Shown here in pieces: positions 26,128 to 36,833 of a stretch of DNA of 64,000 nt. The translations under genes and the position numbers were made by a program. Position 1 is the first letter of the stretch; each line of letters begins with the position of its first letter. The stretch covers positions 1 through 64,000 of the forward strand of contig NZ_LLZN01000040.1 of assembly GCF_001509795.1 (NCBI RefSeq), given 5' to 3'. The DNA comes from Streptomyces sp. NRRL WC-3605 (GTDB lineage: Bacteria > Actinomycetota > Actinomycetes > Streptomycetales > Streptomycetaceae). The notes beneath the pieces are model-generated. The model saw nothing but the letters and a program-made list of their open reading frames with translations. It made no database searches and was not told the DNA's origin.

Positions 26128-27768
26128 TCAGCGTTCCGTCACCTTGCCGTCGGCGACCTCCAGGCGGCGGGTGACGTGGACCGCGTCGAGCATGCGGCGG
26201 TCGTGGGTGACCAGCAGCAGGGTGCCCTCGTAGGCGTCCAGGGCCGACTCCAGCTGCTCGATGGCGGGCAGGTCGAGGTGGTTGGTGGGCTCGTCCAGGA
26301 CCAGGAGGTTGACGCCCCGGCCCTGGAGCAGGGCGAGGGCGGCGCGGGTCCGCTCCCCCGGTGAGAGGGTGACCGCCGGACGCAGGACGTGCTCCGACTT
26401 CAGGCCGAACTTGGCGAGCAGGGTGCGCACCTCGACCGGTTCGGTGTCGGGGACCGCCGCGCGGAAGGCGTCCAGCAGCGACTCGTCGCCGTGGAACAGC
26501 TTGCGTGCCTGGTCCACCTCGCCGATCAGGACGCCCGCGCCGAGATGCGCCTGGCCGGCGTCCAGCGGCACCCGGCCCAGGAGGGCGGCCAGCAGGGTGG
26601 ACTTCCCGGCGCCGTTGGCCCCGGTGACGGCCACCCGGTCCGCCCAGTCGATCTGCAGGGACACCGGGCCCAGCGTGAAGGGGCCGCGGCGGAGCTCGGC
26701 GTCGCGCAGGGTCGCGACCACCGCGCCGGAGCGGGGCGCCGACGCGATCTCCATGCGCAGCTCCCACTCCTTGCGGGGTTCCTCGACGGTCTCCAGGCGC
26801 TCGATCATGCGCTGGGTCTGCCGGGCCTTCGCGGCCTGCTTCTCGCTGGCCTCGCTGCGGAACTTGCGGCCGATCTTGTCGTTGTCGTTGCCCGCCTTGC
26901 GCCGGGCGTTCTTCACGCCCTTGTCCATCCAGGAGCGCTGGGTCTGGGCGCGCTCGTGGAGCGCGGCCTTCTTGTCGGCGTACTCCTCGTAGTCGTCGCG
27001 GGCGTGCCGGCGGGCCACCTCGCGCTCCTCCAGATAGGCGTCGTAGCCGCCGCCGTAGAGGTTGATCTGCCGTTGCGCCAGGTCGAGTTCGAGGACCTTG
27101 GTGACCGTGCGGGCGAGGAACTCCCGGTCGTGGCTGACGACGACGGTGCCGGCGCGCAGGCCGGTGACGAAGCGTTCCAGGCGCTCCAGGCCGTCGAGGT
27201 CGAGGTCGTTGGTGGGCTCGTCGAGCAGGAAGACGTCGTAGCGGGAGAGCAGGAGCGAGGCCAGTCCGGCGCGGGCGGCCTGGCCGCCGGACAGGGACGT
27301 CATCGGCTGCTCCAGGTCCACGGCGAGGCCGAGCGCGTCGGCGACCTCGTCGGCCCGTTCGTCGAGGTCGGCGCCGCCCAGGCCCAGCCACCGCTCCAGG
27401 GCGGTCGCGTACGCGTCGTCGGCGCCGGGCGCCCCGTCGACCAGGGCCTGCGTCGCCTCGTCCATCACGCGCTGGGCCTCGGCGACCCCGGTGCGCCGGG
27501 CCAGGAACCGCCGGACGGTCTCGCCGGGCCGGCGCTCCGGTTCCTGCGGGAGGTGACCGACGGTGGCGGCGGGCGGGGACAGGCGCAGTTCGCCCTCCTC
27601 CGGGGCGGCGAGCCCGGCGAGCAGGCGCAGCAGCGTGGACTTGCCGGCGCCGTTGGCCCCGACCAGGCCGATCACGTCGCCGGGGGCCACGACGAGGTCG
27701 AGCCCGCTGAACAGGGTGCGGTCGCCGTGGCCGGCGGCGAGGTTCTTGGCGACGAGGGTGGCGGTCAC
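26128..27768 (-). CDS. ABC-F family ATPase, 546 aa
   Basis: A soluble protein with two ABC domains and no membrane segments. The first has [16 protein letters not shown] and [16 protein letters not shown] with [11 protein letters not shown]; the second has [16 protein letters not shown] and [15 protein letters not shown] with [11 protein letters not shown] charged linker of about 90 residues ([11 protein letters not shown]) separates them. ABC-F proteins act on the ribosome; this one could be a translation factor or a resistance protein. The GTG start is preceded only by a weak ribosome site. No attenuator-like leader is obvious, unlike the second ABC-F at 50482. Confidence 0.9.
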   Translation of the reverse strand: MTATLVAKNLAAGHGDRTLFSGLDLVVAPGDVIGLVGANGAGKSTLLRLLAGLAAPEEGELRLSPPAATVGHLPQEPERRPGETVRRFLARRTGVAEAQRVMDEATQALVDGAPGADDAYATALERWLGLGGADLDERADEVADALGLAVDLEQPMTSLSGGQAARAGLASLLLSRYDVFLLDEPTNDLDLDGLERLERFVTGLRAGTVVVSHDREFLARTVTKVLELDLAQRQINLYGGGYDAYLEEREVARRHARDDYEEYADKKAALHERAQTQRSWMDKGVKNARRKAGNDNDKIGRKFRSEASEKQAAKARQTQRMIERLETVEEPRKEWELRMEIASAPRSGAVVATLRDAELRRGPFTLGPVSLQIDWADRVAVTGANGAGKSTLLAALLGRVPLDAGQAHLGAGVLIGEVDQARKLFHGDESLLDAFRAAVPDTEPVEVRTLLAKFGLKSEHVLRPAVTLSPGERTRAALALLQGRGVNLLVLDEPTNHLDLPAIEQLESALDAYEGTLLLVTHDRRMLDAVHVTRRLEVADGKVTER

Positions 27769-27821
27769 AGGGAGCGATCCTACGGCCCCGCCCGACGGGG
27801 TCGCCGGGAATATCCGGCCGG

Positions 27822-28844
27822 TCAGCGGGCCATCGGCTCCACCAGCACGCTGCCCGAGGTACGGGCCACCACGAACGCCTCGCCCTTGACCGCCCTGGCG
27901 TCGAGCGGGATGCGGTGGCGGCCCGGCTCCAGGATCCCGTCGAACACCTCGTGGGTGTGGGTGCGGTACAGACGGTCGAGGCGGTAGGCGGTGAGCCGGA
28001 CCCGGCACGGCGAGGTGACCTCGACCCCGGCCTCCCCGTCGGCGGCCACCAGGCGGGTCAGCCGGCGCCGGTCGAGAGGGCTGCGGTCCAGGGCGTGTTC
28101 GATCTGCGCGACCAGCAGCGGCACGATCGGCGCGAGGCCGTCGACGTACACCACGTCGACGCCGGCGTCCGTGAACGCCCGGCGTACGGCGGCGCGCTGG
28201 GTCTCCCCCACCGCGCGGCCGAAGGCGACGGCACCGTAGGCGCACAGTTCGTCGGCGGGTACGCCGCTGACGTCGTCGGTGATGTCGGCGCCGACGCCGA
28301 TGGTGCGCAGCGCGGCGGCGAGCCGGGCGAGGACGGCGACCCGGGCGCCGACGAGGAGCACCCGGCGGCGCGGTGCCTCGGCGGCGTCCCGCAGCAGGGA
28401 GTGCAGTGCGGCGCGGTAACCGGCGCCCTCGAAACGGAAGGGGCCTATGCCGTGGTAGCCGTTGAGCTCCAGGTCGGCGTGTTCGTCGGTCTGCCAGGCG
28501 AAGTCCTGCCAGATGTAGTCGTCGCCGTCCCGGGCGATGGCCGCGGTGACGGCTCCGCAGGCGAGGTCGGCGCAGTCGGGGCAGCCGTAGACGACGTACC
28601 GTCCGCCGGGCAGCGGGGCGTCGGCCTCCAGGAGGAGGCTGCGGACCTGGGCGGTGAAGATGGCGGGCGGGACGTCGGAGGCGAGCGGGGAGACGGCGTC
28701 GAGGTCGCAGAGCTGGAACAGCAGCGGGCGGCCGTCGACGATGAAGTCCACGAAGTCCCGGTGCACCTGGTAGTCACCGTTGGCCAGGACGCCGCCGGCA
28801 CGCATCGCCGGTGCCAGGCCGAAGGTCGCGTACGCGGCAGACAT
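27822..28844 (-). CDS. Conserved actinobacterial protein of unknown function, 340 aa
   Basis: I do not recognise a named family. The N-terminal half contains a Cys cluster in YGCPDCADLACGAV followed by WQDFAWQ, a pattern I recall from streptomycete proteins of unknown function. The middle has VLLVGARVAVLARLAAALR, a possible nucleotide-binding strand-turn-helix. No signal peptide or membrane segment. A GATACT hexamer ends 6 bases before the ATG, suggesting a leaderless mRNA. The gene stands alone between an ABC-F gene and a betaine transporter. Confidence 0.7.
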   Translation of the reverse strand: MSAAYATFGLAPAMRAGGVLANGDYQVHRDFVDFIVDGRPLLFQLCDLDAVSPLASDVPPAIFTAQVRSLLLEADAPLPGGRYVVYGCPDCADLACGAVTAAIARDGDDYIWQDFAWQTDEHADLELNGYHGIGPFRFEGAGYRAALHSLLRDAAEAPRRRVLLVGARVAVLARLAAALRTIGVGADITDDVSGVPADELCAYGAVAFGRAVGETQRAAVRRAFTDAGVDVVYVDGLAPIVPLLVAQIEHALDRSPLDRRRLTRLVAADGEAGVEVTSPCRVRLTAYRLDRLYRTHTHEVFDGILEPGRHRIPLDARAVKGEAFVVARTSGSVLVEPMAR

Positions 28845-28957
28845 GCTGTGAGTATCCCCAGAGCGGGACCGGTATGAGCGCGGCATGACATATTCCGCTA
28901 CGTCCGGTTCGGGGGGCGAACGCACGCGCGGGCGCGTTCGGGTGGGCGGGGGCGCGA

Positions 28958-28980
28958 GGGAGGCGGTTCGCCCGCCTCCC
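28958..28980 (-). terminator. Hairpin terminator downstream of the betaine transporter gene
   Basis: GGGAGGCGG and CCGCCTCCC form a perfect 9-bp stem with loop TTCGC, about 45 bp after the transporter stop on the minus strand. Confidence 0.6.
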
Positions 28981-29025
28981 CCACGTCGGTGCGCCCCCTG
29001 GGGTCTTTCGTCCGAACGAGAGGCC

Positions 29026-30732
29026 CTAGCCGTGGTCGTGGCCCAGCGGATCGCCGGAGGTCTCGGTGCCGGGGCCCGGGCCGACCTTGATCTCGAAGTC
29101 CCCGTCGTAGCGCTTGTGTCCCTCGATGACGGCGAGGTCGACGGCCTCGGAGCCGATCTCGCCGCGCACGATGACCGGGTCCTGGCGCAGATCGCGCATG
29201 AGCGCCACGCACGCCCCGATCATCACCAGGACGAAGGGTGCGGCGGCGAGGATGGTGAGGTTCTGAAGTCCGGTCAGGGCGTCGCCCTGACCGCTGCCGA
29301 CGAGCAGCATGATGGCCGCGACAGCGCCGGTCACCACACCCCAGAACACGACGACGAACCGGCCGGGTTCGAGGGCGCCCTTCTGGGAGAGCGTGCCCAT
29401 CACGATGGACGCCGCGTCGGCGCCCGACACGAAGAAGATGCCGACCAGGATCATCACGAGCAGGCTGGTGACCGTCGCGATGGGGAACTCCTGGAGCAGG
29501 CCGAACAGCTGCCCCTCGGGGGTGTCCTTCCCGGCGAGCCCGCCGCCCTCCTTCACCTTCATCGCCGAGCCGCCGAAGATCGCGAACCAGATCAGGCTCA
29601 CCGTGCTGGGCACGAGGATGACGCCGCCGACGAACTGCCGGATGGTGCGGCCGCGGCTGATGCGCGCGATGAACATGCCGACGAACGGCGTCCAGGAGAT
29701 CCACCACGCCCAGTAGAAGACCGTCCAGCTGCCGAGCCACGCGGCGACGCCCTCGCCGCCGCTGGCCTCGGTGCGGCCGGCGAGCTGGGGCAGGTCGCCG
29801 AGGTAGGAGAAGACCGAGGTGGGCAGCAGGTCGAGGACGATGATCGTCGGTCCCGCGATGAACACGAACACCGCGAGGATCAGGGCGAGCACCATGTTGA
29901 TGTTCGAAAGCCACTGGATGCCCCGCTCGATCCCGGAGATCGCCGAGGCGACGAAGGCCAGCGTCAGCACCGCGATGATCGCGACGAGCAGCCCGGTGCT
30001 CACGTCGTCCATCCAGTCCAGCTCCTGGAAACCGGAGCCGATCTGCAGGGCGCCGAGCCCGAGGGAGGCCGCGGAGCCGAAGACGGTCGCGATGATCGCG
30101 AGGATGTCGATGACCCGTCCCGCGGTGCCGTTCGCGTGCCGCTCCCCGATCAGCGGGGTGAAGACCGCGCTGATCGTCTGGCGGCGGCGCTTGCGGAACG
30201 TGCTGTAGGCGATGCCGAGTCCGACCACCGCGTAGATCGCCCAGGGGTGCAGCGTCCAGTGGAAGAGGGTGGTGGCCATCGCCGTCTCCATGCGTTCGCC
30301 GGAGTTGGCGGGGTCCGTGCCGGGGGGCGGCGTCGTGTAGTGCGCGAGGGGTTCGCTGACGCCGTAGAACATCAGGCCGATGCCCATGCCGGCGCTGAAC
30401 ATCATGGCGACCCAGGACACCGTCTTGAACTCGGGCTCCTCGCCCTCGGCGCCGAGGTGGATACGGCCGTACCGGCTGATGGCGAGCCAGAGCGCGAAGA
30501 CCACGAACCCGGAGGCGGCCAGCATGAACGCCCAGCCGCCGTTGTGGATCAGGCCGTCGAGCAGCGTCGAGGACGCGCTCTCCAGCGAGTCGGTGGCCGC
30601 CCAGCCCCAGATCACGAAGGCCAGGGTGATGGCCGCGGTGACTCCGAACACCACCCGGTCGGTACGGCGGGCGGAAGCGCCCGCGGGCGCTTCCGGACCG
30701 TCACCGCCTCTCTGCTTCAGATCATCAGTCAT
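29026..30732 (-). CDS. BCCT-family glycine betaine/choline transporter
   Basis: A 568-residue membrane transporter with 12 expected helices. Family hallmarks are MFSAGMGIGLMFYGVSEPL, WTLHPWAIYAVVGLG, and the Trp-rich substrate segment FYWAWWISWTPFVGMFIARI. BCCT carriers take up betaine or choline with Na+ or H+ for osmoprotection. A soluble C-terminal tail of about 60 residues ends in HDHG and may be the regulatory tail. The ATG at 30732 has GGGGAAGGTG upstream. Confidence 0.93.
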   Translation of the reverse strand: MTDDLKQRGGDGPEAPAGASARRTDRVVFGVTAAITLAFVIWGWAATDSLESASSTLLDGLIHNGGWAFMLAASGFVVFALWLAISRYGRIHLGAEGEEPEFKTVSWVAMMFSAGMGIGLMFYGVSEPLAHYTTPPPGTDPANSGERMETAMATTLFHWTLHPWAIYAVVGLGIAYSTFRKRRRQTISAVFTPLIGERHANGTAGRVIDILAIIATVFGSAASLGLGALQIGSGFQELDWMDDVSTGLLVAIIAVLTLAFVASAISGIERGIQWLSNINMVLALILAVFVFIAGPTIIVLDLLPTSVFSYLGDLPQLAGRTEASGGEGVAAWLGSWTVFYWAWWISWTPFVGMFIARISRGRTIRQFVGGVILVPSTVSLIWFAIFGGSAMKVKEGGGLAGKDTPEGQLFGLLQEFPIATVTSLLVMILVGIFFVSGADAASIVMGTLSQKGALEPGRFVVVFWGVVTGAVAAIMLLVGSGQGDALTGLQNLTILAAAPFVLVMIGACVALMRDLRQDPVIVRGEIGSEAVDLAVIEGHKRYDGDFEIKVGPGPGTETSGDPLGHDHG

Positions 30733-30820
30733 CTGCGGCACCTTCCCCTGGAAGCGGTGGATACGCCGGTCACCACGTGTTTTCCAGGACCTACCACAGA
30801 TTCCGCCACACGGAGCCCGT

Positions 30821-32080
30821 TCAGCAGCCGGTGTCGGGTTCACCCTCCGTGAGGTGGTACGGGGCGCGGGCGTCCAGGAGGAGCGGGACGAGGGCGCGCA
30901 GCGGCTGACGCAGCGGCACATAGGTGCCCCGGGTGCGCACCCCGTGCAGTGCCAGCCGGTCCCGCACCCGCGCGTACTGCTCCGGGGTCAGCCGGTAGCC
31001 GCAGGGCGGGTCCTCGATCACCTCGGCCGGTCCGGGAGGGTCGTTGTCGGCGCCGCCCAGGTACACCGGGCCACGGTCGGCCCAGCCGGCGAGCCGGGCG
31101 GCGCCGGTGGCCCGCTCGATCCGCCCGCGCTGCTCGTCGCTGAACCGGAACAGCCCGCCGAGCGCGGCCAGCTGGGAGCGCACCCGGCGCCGGTGGTTGA
31201 GGGCCGGGTCGGCCCGCTCGGCGTCGGTGAGGGCGTCGACCCGGCTCTCGATGAGCAGGCCGACCGCGTGCTTGACGCCGGTCATGTTCCGCAGGATGCG
31301 CTCCTGGCCGTCCCCGGCGACCTGCCGGACCGGCTCGCCCGTCACGGGGTCGGTCCAGATGCCGTAGGTGCCCGTGGAGTGGCCGGCGCGGGCGGCCGCG
31401 GGGCGGACGTACGCCTCGGACAGGGTGCGGGCCGCGTCGTGGACGGCGCCGTCCGTGTTGAGGTTGCGCGGCCACAGGTCGAACAGGTCCTTGTCGTAGT
31501 ACGGGGGTGTGGCGCCGTACTCGTGCAGGTCGTAGACGATGTCTGGCCGTTCGTCGCGGACGACGGCGGCCATGGCGCGGCCCTCGGCGGTCGCGAGGGC
31601 GAGGTGGTCGCGGTTGACGTCGACGCCGTCGGCGTTGCCGCGGGTGTCCGCGGCCCGGCCGTCGGGGTTGGCGGTGGGGACGACCAGCACGGTGGTGCGG
31701 GTCAGGAGCCGGCGGGTGGCCGGGTCCTTCGCGTAGGCGAGGTCCCGGACGGTGGACAGGCAGGCCTCGCGGCCCGACGGTTCGTCACCGTGCTGGCTGC
31801 ACACCAGCAGCACCGTGTGCGCCGCCCGGCGTTCGCCGATCCGGACCAGCTGGAGCGGGCGGCCCTCGCCGGTGGTGCCGATCCGGGTGACGGAGACCCG
31901 GTCGCTCGCCCGGTCGACGGTGGCCAGCAGGGCCTGCTCCTCCGGCTGGGTCGTCCAGCGGGCCCCGTCCGACGTCTCGAAACCGGTGCGGGGCGGGGAC
32001 GGCGTCGCGTGCGCGGGCCCCGCCACCAGGCAGGCGGCGAGGGCGGCGCCGGTCAGGGCGAGCGCCCGGACCCGGGTCAC
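30821..32080 (-). CDS. Secreted M14-family zinc carboxypeptidase
   Basis: A 419-residue predicted secreted metallopeptidase. A signal peptide (residues 1 to about 26) ends in GPAHA. Zinc ligands are in [10 protein letters not shown] (HxxE) and probably DLHEYG, after the conserved PTANPDGR and VDVNRDH; the likely catalytic Glu is in LLIESR. The GTG start overlaps the upstream peptidase stop (GTGA) and has GGAGGGAGG. It therefore forms a two-gene secreted peptidase operon, which suggests breakdown of extracellular peptides. Confidence 0.88.
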   Translation of the reverse strand: MTRVRALALTGAALAACLVAGPAHATPSPPRTGFETSDGARWTTQPEEQALLATVDRASDRVSVTRIGTTGEGRPLQLVRIGERRAAHTVLLVCSQHGDEPSGREACLSTVRDLAYAKDPATRRLLTRTTVLVVPTANPDGRAADTRGNADGVDVNRDHLALATAEGRAMAAVVRDERPDIVYDLHEYGATPPYYDKDLFDLWPRNLNTDGAVHDAARTLSEAYVRPAAARAGHSTGTYGIWTDPVTGEPVRQVAGDGQERILRNMTGVKHAVGLLIESRVDALTDAERADPALNHRRRVRSQLAALGGLFRFSDEQRGRIERATGAARLAGWADRGPVYLGGADNDPPGPAEVIEDPPCGYRLTPEQYARVRDRLALHGVRTRGTYVPLRQPLRALVPLLLDARAPYHLTEGEPDTGC

Positions 32081-34047
32081 CGGCCTCCCTCCGGTACGCG
32101 CCCGGCGGAGCGGGGCGCGCCCGTGAGGCCGTCGGGGCGTTCGGCGACGCGCGGGGCGGCGGAGCCCTTCGTGGCCCGGGCGAAGGCGGCCGTGCCGCCC
32201 ACCAGCGGAACGCGGGCCTCGGTGCGGGACAGGTCGAGGGTGAGGGTGGGCCGGGTCGACGGCGGGTCGATCAGGTCCTTGTCGGTGCCCGCGACGATCA
32301 GGGCGAGCCGGTGGCCGGCCGGGACGACGTGGTCGGTGGCGGCCAGGTCGAGGGTGAGCGTGTACGCCCTGCCCGGGGTGAGCGGCCGGCCGTGGTGGGC
32401 GGAGGCGTGGGTGCCGAGGTCGGCCCAGCCGCGGCTGACGACGGTGTGCCCCACGTCGGCGGTGTCGGCGGCCGTCCTCAGGTAGCAGGCGCTGTCGCCG
32501 GTGGTGCTCGCGCCCCAGCAGTCGCGGTCGGTGAGCGTGGTGACGCCCTCGCCGCTCGCCGCGTAGTCGCGGATCGTGTCGGGGCCGAGGTCGACGAGGA
32601 CGGCGGACAGATGGGCCGTGGTGGTCGTCGGGGTCGCCGTGACGGTGACCTTCGAGGAGCCGGACAGGCGCAGGTCGCGGGTGAGCGGACGGGTCACGAA
32701 GCCCGCCTTGTCGGCGGTGGGAGTGTCGATGCCCGCGGCCCAGTCGGTCTCGCCGCGCCGGGGGTCGTCCGTGAACGTCTCGGTGCCGCGGCCCTTGCGC
32801 AGGCCGAGGGCGCCGACGCCGGCCCGGTCGCCGTGGGCGGGGCGCAGGGTGGCGGTGGCGGTGCCGCGCGGCGGCCAGACCGCGGAGGTGACCCACTGGT
32901 CGGGGTGGCGCTCGATGTCGGCCATCGGCTCACGGTCGACGCCGTTGTCGTAGCCGAGGAGTTCATGGTCGAACCAGCGGTGCAGGGTCCTCACCCACTC
33001 GGCGCGGCGGAAGTCGAAGGGGTCGACGTGACCGGTCTGGGCGAGCCAGATCTTGCGCTCGACGCCGTTCTTCGCGAGGGCGTCCCACCACTGGCCGAGG
33101 TGCTTCATGCGGACGTTGAGGTCCTGCGTGCCGTGGACGGCGAAGACGCTCGCCCGCACCTTGTGCGCGTCCTTCACGTAGTCGCGCTCGGTCCACAGGG
33201 GCGTCCAGTCGCCGGTGCGCGGTGCCCCGTCGACGAGCTTCTTCTGCACGGCCGCGCACTTGGCGCGGGCGTCGGGGCTGTCGACGTAGTCGGAGAGCCA
33301 GTCGGGGCCGGAGTCGTACAGCGGGGCGCCCTGCTGGAAGTAGTAGTCGTACCAGGAGGAGATCGCGCTGATCGGGACGATGGTCCTCAGCCCCTTGACG
33401 CCGGTGGCGGCGACGCCGTTGGCGATGGTGCCGTCCCAGCTCTTGCCGATCATGCCGGTGCGGCCGTTGCTCCACGTCGCCCTGGCGCGGGTGGTGCCGG
33501 TGCGGCTCGTGTACGCGGTGGCGCGGCCGTTCAGCCAGTCGACGACGGCCTTCGCGGAGAGGACGTCGGAGCGGCCGCCGACGTCGACGCAGCCGTCGGA
33601 GCGGTTGGTGCCGGCGAGGTCGACGCCGACGACGGCGTAGCCGCGCGGCACGAAGTAGTTGTCGTAGAACAGGGGCATCCCCACGACGTCGCCGTCCGCG
33701 TCGTACGTCTTGCGCTGGCTCTCGTTGCCGCGCCCGCAGCACGAGTAGTACGGGCTGGCGTCCATGATGACGGGCACCTTGCGGCCCTGGGCGGCCGGTT
33801 CGCGGGGCCGGACGATGTCGACGGCGACGCGGTCGTGCCGGCCGTCGCGGTCGCCGTCGAGTCCGGTGTCCACCCAGACGGCCTCGCGGACGGCGTTCTC
33901 GTAGGAGTGGACGGGGCGGCTCTCGCGCGGGGCCGACTGGGCCGTGGTGGGCGCCAGGAACGTGGCCAGGAGGGCGGCTGTGGCCGCCGTCGCGAGCGTT
34001 CTCCAGATCGTCGTGCGCGTACGGTTCGGCATGCGCGGACGGTACAT
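32077..34047 (-). CDS. Secreted Xaa-Pro dipeptidyl-peptidase-like hydrolase (S15/CocE)
   Basis: A 656-residue secreted alpha/beta-hydrolase. A signal peptide ends near residue 38 (TTAQSAP). The nucleophile elbow is GKSWDG, the acid is in HGTQDLNV and the histidine in QTGHVDP. A C-terminal jelly-roll domain (residues about 440-600) is typical of X-Pro dipeptidyl-peptidases and CocE esterases. The ATG at 34047 has GGGAG seven bases upstream. First gene of the operon with the M14 peptidase, divergent from the M1 aminopeptidase. Confidence 0.87.
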   Translation of the reverse strand: MYRPRMPNRTRTTIWRTLATAATAALLATFLAPTTAQSAPRESRPVHSYENAVREAVWVDTGLDGDRDGRHDRVAVDIVRPREPAAQGRKVPVIMDASPYYSCCGRGNESQRKTYDADGDVVGMPLFYDNYFVPRGYAVVGVDLAGTNRSDGCVDVGGRSDVLSAKAVVDWLNGRATAYTSRTGTTRARATWSNGRTGMIGKSWDGTIANGVAATGVKGLRTIVPISAISSWYDYYFQQGAPLYDSGPDWLSDYVDSPDARAKCAAVQKKLVDGAPRTGDWTPLWTERDYVKDAHKVRASVFAVHGTQDLNVRMKHLGQWWDALAKNGVERKIWLAQTGHVDPFDFRRAEWVRTLHRWFDHELLGYDNGVDREPMADIERHPDQWVTSAVWPPRGTATATLRPAHGDRAGVGALGLRKGRGTETFTDDPRRGETDWAAGIDTPTADKAGFVTRPLTRDLRLSGSSKVTVTATPTTTTAHLSAVLVDLGPDTIRDYAASGEGVTTLTDRDCWGASTTGDSACYLRTAADTADVGHTVVSRGWADLGTHASAHHGRPLTPGRAYTLTLDLAATDHVVPAGHRLALIVAGTDKDLIDPPSTRPTLTLDLSRTEARVPLVGGTAAFARATKGSAAPRVAERPDGLTGAPRSAGRVPEGGR

Positions 34048-34239
34048 CGGTCAACTCCCGCGCAGAAGAGGGCGGCTGACGGCACGTGAGGAAGGGGTGG
34101 CCGATTACCGCCCCTGGGACGGTGCGGTACGTGTCGGCCGAATGGCGATCGTGTGACAGCGGTGGTCATGGACACACCGGATGCACGGGGGGTGAATAGG
34201 CTCCCGACAGACTTCGGTCCCCTACGACTTGGAGCTTTC

Positions 34240-35733
34240 GTGCACCGCAGAATCTTGGCACCGGGTGCCCTGGCGGCCGCCTCCCTGATGCTGGTGATCC
34301 CGGCCTCGGCGGCGAGCCACTCCCCCGGTGCTCCGGGCATCGGCGACCCCTACTACCCGGCCTACGGCAACGGCGGATACGACGTCTCCCACTACGACCT
34401 GCGGCTGACGTACCGGCCGGCCACGGACGAGCTGGAGGGCACCGCGACCCTGCTCGCGCGGACCACGCGGGACCTGTCCCGGCTGAACCTGGACTTCCTG
34501 CTGGACGTCGGGGAGGTCCGGGTCAACGGCGCGAAGGCGGCGTTCGCCACCTCCGGCGAGCACGAGCTGGAGATCACCCCCGGGAAGCCGCTCGACAAGG
34601 GCACGGACCTGACGATCGTCGTGCGCTACCGGGGCGTCCCGTCCACGAAGCAGGCGTACGGCTTCACCAGCTGGCACCGCACCCCGGACGGCGGGGTCGC
34701 CGCGAACGAGCCCGAGGCCGCCTGGTGGTGGTTCCCCAGCAACGACCATCCGCTGGACAAGGCGACCTACGACGTCTCGGTGCAGGTCCCGGACGGCACC
34801 CAGGCCATCTCCAACGGCACGCTGCAGTCGACGAGTTCGCGACTGGGCTGGACCCGCTACAACTGGCGGTCCGACAAGCCGCAGGCGACCTATCTCGCCA
34901 CGCTCGCGCTCGGCCGGTTCGACGTGACGACGGGGACGAGCGACAGCGGCATCCCGATCGTCAACGCGTACAGCAAGGACCTGGGCCCGCACTACGGGGC
35001 CGCGCGGGCCAGCGTCGAGCGGACCGGTGAGATCGCCGACTGGCTCGGCGAGTACTTCGGGCCGTATCCGTTCGGCGCGCTCGGCGGCTATGTGCCGAAC
35101 ACGGACACCGGCTACGCGCTGGAGACGCAGACCCGGCCGTTCTACAGCCCGCGGCAGTTCGCGAACGGGGCGAACACCAGCGTCGTCGTCCATGAGCTGG
35201 CCCACCAGTGGTACGGCGACTCGGTGTCCGTGAAGGGCTGGAAGGACATCTGGATCAACGAGGGCTTCGCGCGGTACGCACAGTGGCTGTGGTCGGAGCA
35301 CGAGGGCGAGGGGACGGCGCGTGAACTCGCCGCCTACACCTACGCCTCACGTCCGGCCGACGACCCGTTCTGGACGGTCCGTCCCGGTGACCCCGGGCCG
35401 GAGAACCAGTTCCACAGTGCGGTCTACGACCGGGGCGCGCTGGCCCTTCAGGCGCTGCGGGACGCGATCGGGGACGACGCGTTCTTCGCCGTCCTGAAGG
35501 GCTGGACGGCGAAGTACGCCTACGGCAACGCGTCGGTGGCGGACTTCCGCCGGTACGCGGAGGAGGTGTCCGGGCAGCCGCTCGCGGCGCTGTTCGACAC
35601 CTGGCTGTTCCAGCCGTCGAAGCCGTCCGCGGCGGTGGCACGGGCCGCGTCGGTCGCCGGGCCGACGGCTGCCCCGGCCCAGCCCAAGTCGTGGAAGAAG
35701 ATCGCCGCGACGAACGGTGTGCACGAGCACTGA
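34240..35733 (+). CDS. Secreted M1-family metallopeptidase
   Basis: A 497-residue secreted aminopeptidase-type protein. The GTG at 34240 with GGAG upstream begins a signal peptide (HRRILAPGALAAASLMLVIP then ASAASHS). Zinc motif: HELAHQWYG with the third ligand in INEGFARY 18 residues later. The M1 beta-rich N-terminal domain (DVSHYDLRLTYRP) is present; the usual large C-terminal domain is missing, as in short secreted streptomycete M1 peptidases. It is divergent from the S15/M14 operon. Confidence 0.9.
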   Translation: MHRRILAPGALAAASLMLVIPASAASHSPGAPGIGDPYYPAYGNGGYDVSHYDLRLTYRPATDELEGTATLLARTTRDLSRLNLDFLLDVGEVRVNGAKAAFATSGEHELEITPGKPLDKGTDLTIVVRYRGVPSTKQAYGFTSWHRTPDGGVAANEPEAAWWWFPSNDHPLDKATYDVSVQVPDGTQAISNGTLQSTSSRLGWTRYNWRSDKPQATYLATLALGRFDVTTGTSDSGIPIVNAYSKDLGPHYGAARASVERTGEIADWLGEYFGPYPFGALGGYVPNTDTGYALETQTRPFYSPRQFANGANTSVVVHELAHQWYGDSVSVKGWKDIWINEGFARYAQWLWSEHEGEGTARELAAYTYASRPADDPFWTVRPGDPGPENQFHSAVYDRGALALQALRDAIGDDAFFAVLKGWTAKYAYGNASVADFRRYAEEVSGQPLAALFDTWLFQPSKPSAAVARAASVAGPTAAPAQPKSWKKIAATNGVHEH

Positions 35734-35766
35734 GCGCCGGTTCTGTGCGGCGCGTCGCACGGCGGA

Positions 35767-35801
35767 GGGCCGTCCGCGTACCGGGCGTACGCGGACGGCC
35801 C
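35767..35801. terminator. Bidirectional terminator between M1 peptidase and PfkB genes
   Basis: GGGCCGTCCGCGTAC and GTACGCGGACGGCCC form a perfect 15-bp stem with loop CGGGC between the convergent gene ends. Confidence 0.9.
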
Positions 35802-35850
35802 GCCAACGCCGCCAGGCGCCGCGAGCCAGACGCGACGTCCGGAACACGCC

Positions 35851-36795
35851 CTAGAGGGCCGCGGCGCGCGCGAGCAGTTCCTCCAGGCCGATCGCCGTGG
35901 TCTCCGTGGCCGGCACCGTGCAGGCGTGGGCTCCGGCGATCGTGCCGAACAGGGCGCTGCGCAGCGGTGTCTCGCGGTTCAGCCAGGCGTGCAGGAACGC
36001 GGCCGCGAAGGCGTCGCCCGCGCCGTTGGAGTCGACCACCGGAGCCGGCGGCGGCGCGGCGGGCAGATGCGTCAGCTCGTCGTCGGCGAGGACGTAGGCG
36101 CCCTTGTCCCCGGCCGTGGCGACGACGACCTCGGCCCTCCCCCGCGCGGCGATCTCGCGCAGGGTGCGCTCCGGGTCGCGCAGCGCGGCCGCGGAGAGGA
36201 AGACCACGTCGGCGGCGTGGGCGAACGGCTCGTGGTACGGGTTCTCCCCGTCCCAGTCGTGCAGGTCGGTGGAGAGCGTGACGCCGCACTCGCGCAGGAC
36301 GGGCAGGGCGTCGGCGCAGGGCTGGGTGAGGGACACGTGCGCGTGGCGGCTCGCGCCGGCGAGGGCGCGGAGCGTGTCCTCGGGGAACCGGTCGTCGGGG
36401 TGCGTCCTGCTCGTGTCGTACAGGGACAGCCGCCGGCCGTCCGGGCCGACCAGGTTGACGGCGCGCTTGGTGCCGGCGGGCTGCGGGAGGGCGGTGAGCG
36501 GGATGCCCTGGTCGCGGTGGAGGGCGCGCACGAGGTCGCCCTCGGGGTCGTCGCCGAGGAAGTCGAGGTGGTGGGTGCGCAGACCGAGGGCGGTCAGGGC
36601 GACGGCCACGAAGTCCCCGGTCTGGCCGGCCCGGGTCCGGATGCCGCTGTCGATCATGTAGCTGTCGGCGTACGGGAGCGGCAGCTCCGGCACGCGCACG
36701 ATGGTGTCGACGCCGGCCCCGCCCAGCACCAGCACGTCGATGGCGCGCCCGGCGGGAGCGGCGGCGTCACCCGGAACGTTCGTGATCTCCGACAT
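35851..36795 (-). CDS. PfkB-family carbohydrate kinase
   Basis: A 314-residue ribokinase-fold kinase. The N-terminal glycine motif reads DVLVLGGAGVDTIV and the C-terminal PfkB signature is VVDSNGAGDAFAAAFLHAWL, containing the catalytic Asp of GAGD. It phosphorylates a sugar or nucleoside that cannot be named from sequence. A TACGGT hexamer ends 6 bases before the ATG, so the mRNA could be leaderless. It lies 38 bp downstream of the APC permease gene's start-proximal neighbour on the same strand (permease stop at 36834). Confidence 0.85.
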   Translation of the reverse strand: MSEITNVPGDAAAPAGRAIDVLVLGGAGVDTIVRVPELPLPYADSYMIDSGIRTRAGQTGDFVAVALTALGLRTHHLDFLGDDPEGDLVRALHRDQGIPLTALPQPAGTKRAVNLVGPDGRRLSLYDTSRTHPDDRFPEDTLRALAGASRHAHVSLTQPCADALPVLRECGVTLSTDLHDWDGENPYHEPFAHAADVVFLSAAALRDPERTLREIAARGRAEVVVATAGDKGAYVLADDELTHLPAAPPPAPVVDSNGAGDAFAAAFLHAWLNRETPLRSALFGTIAGAHACTVPATETTAIGLEELLARAAAL

Positions 36796-36833
36796 GACGC
36801 CACCGTAGCGGCCGCCTCCGACAGTGACGCCGC

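Noticed and set aside
28898..29914. Long frame antisense to frame of the betaine transporter
   Set aside because: Same-strand shadow of the BCCT gene; composition is His/Arg/Pro-rich.
34169..34202. TGGACA and TAGGCT as a promoter of the M1 peptidase gene
   Set aside because: Spacer is 22 bp, too long for the usual sigma factor.
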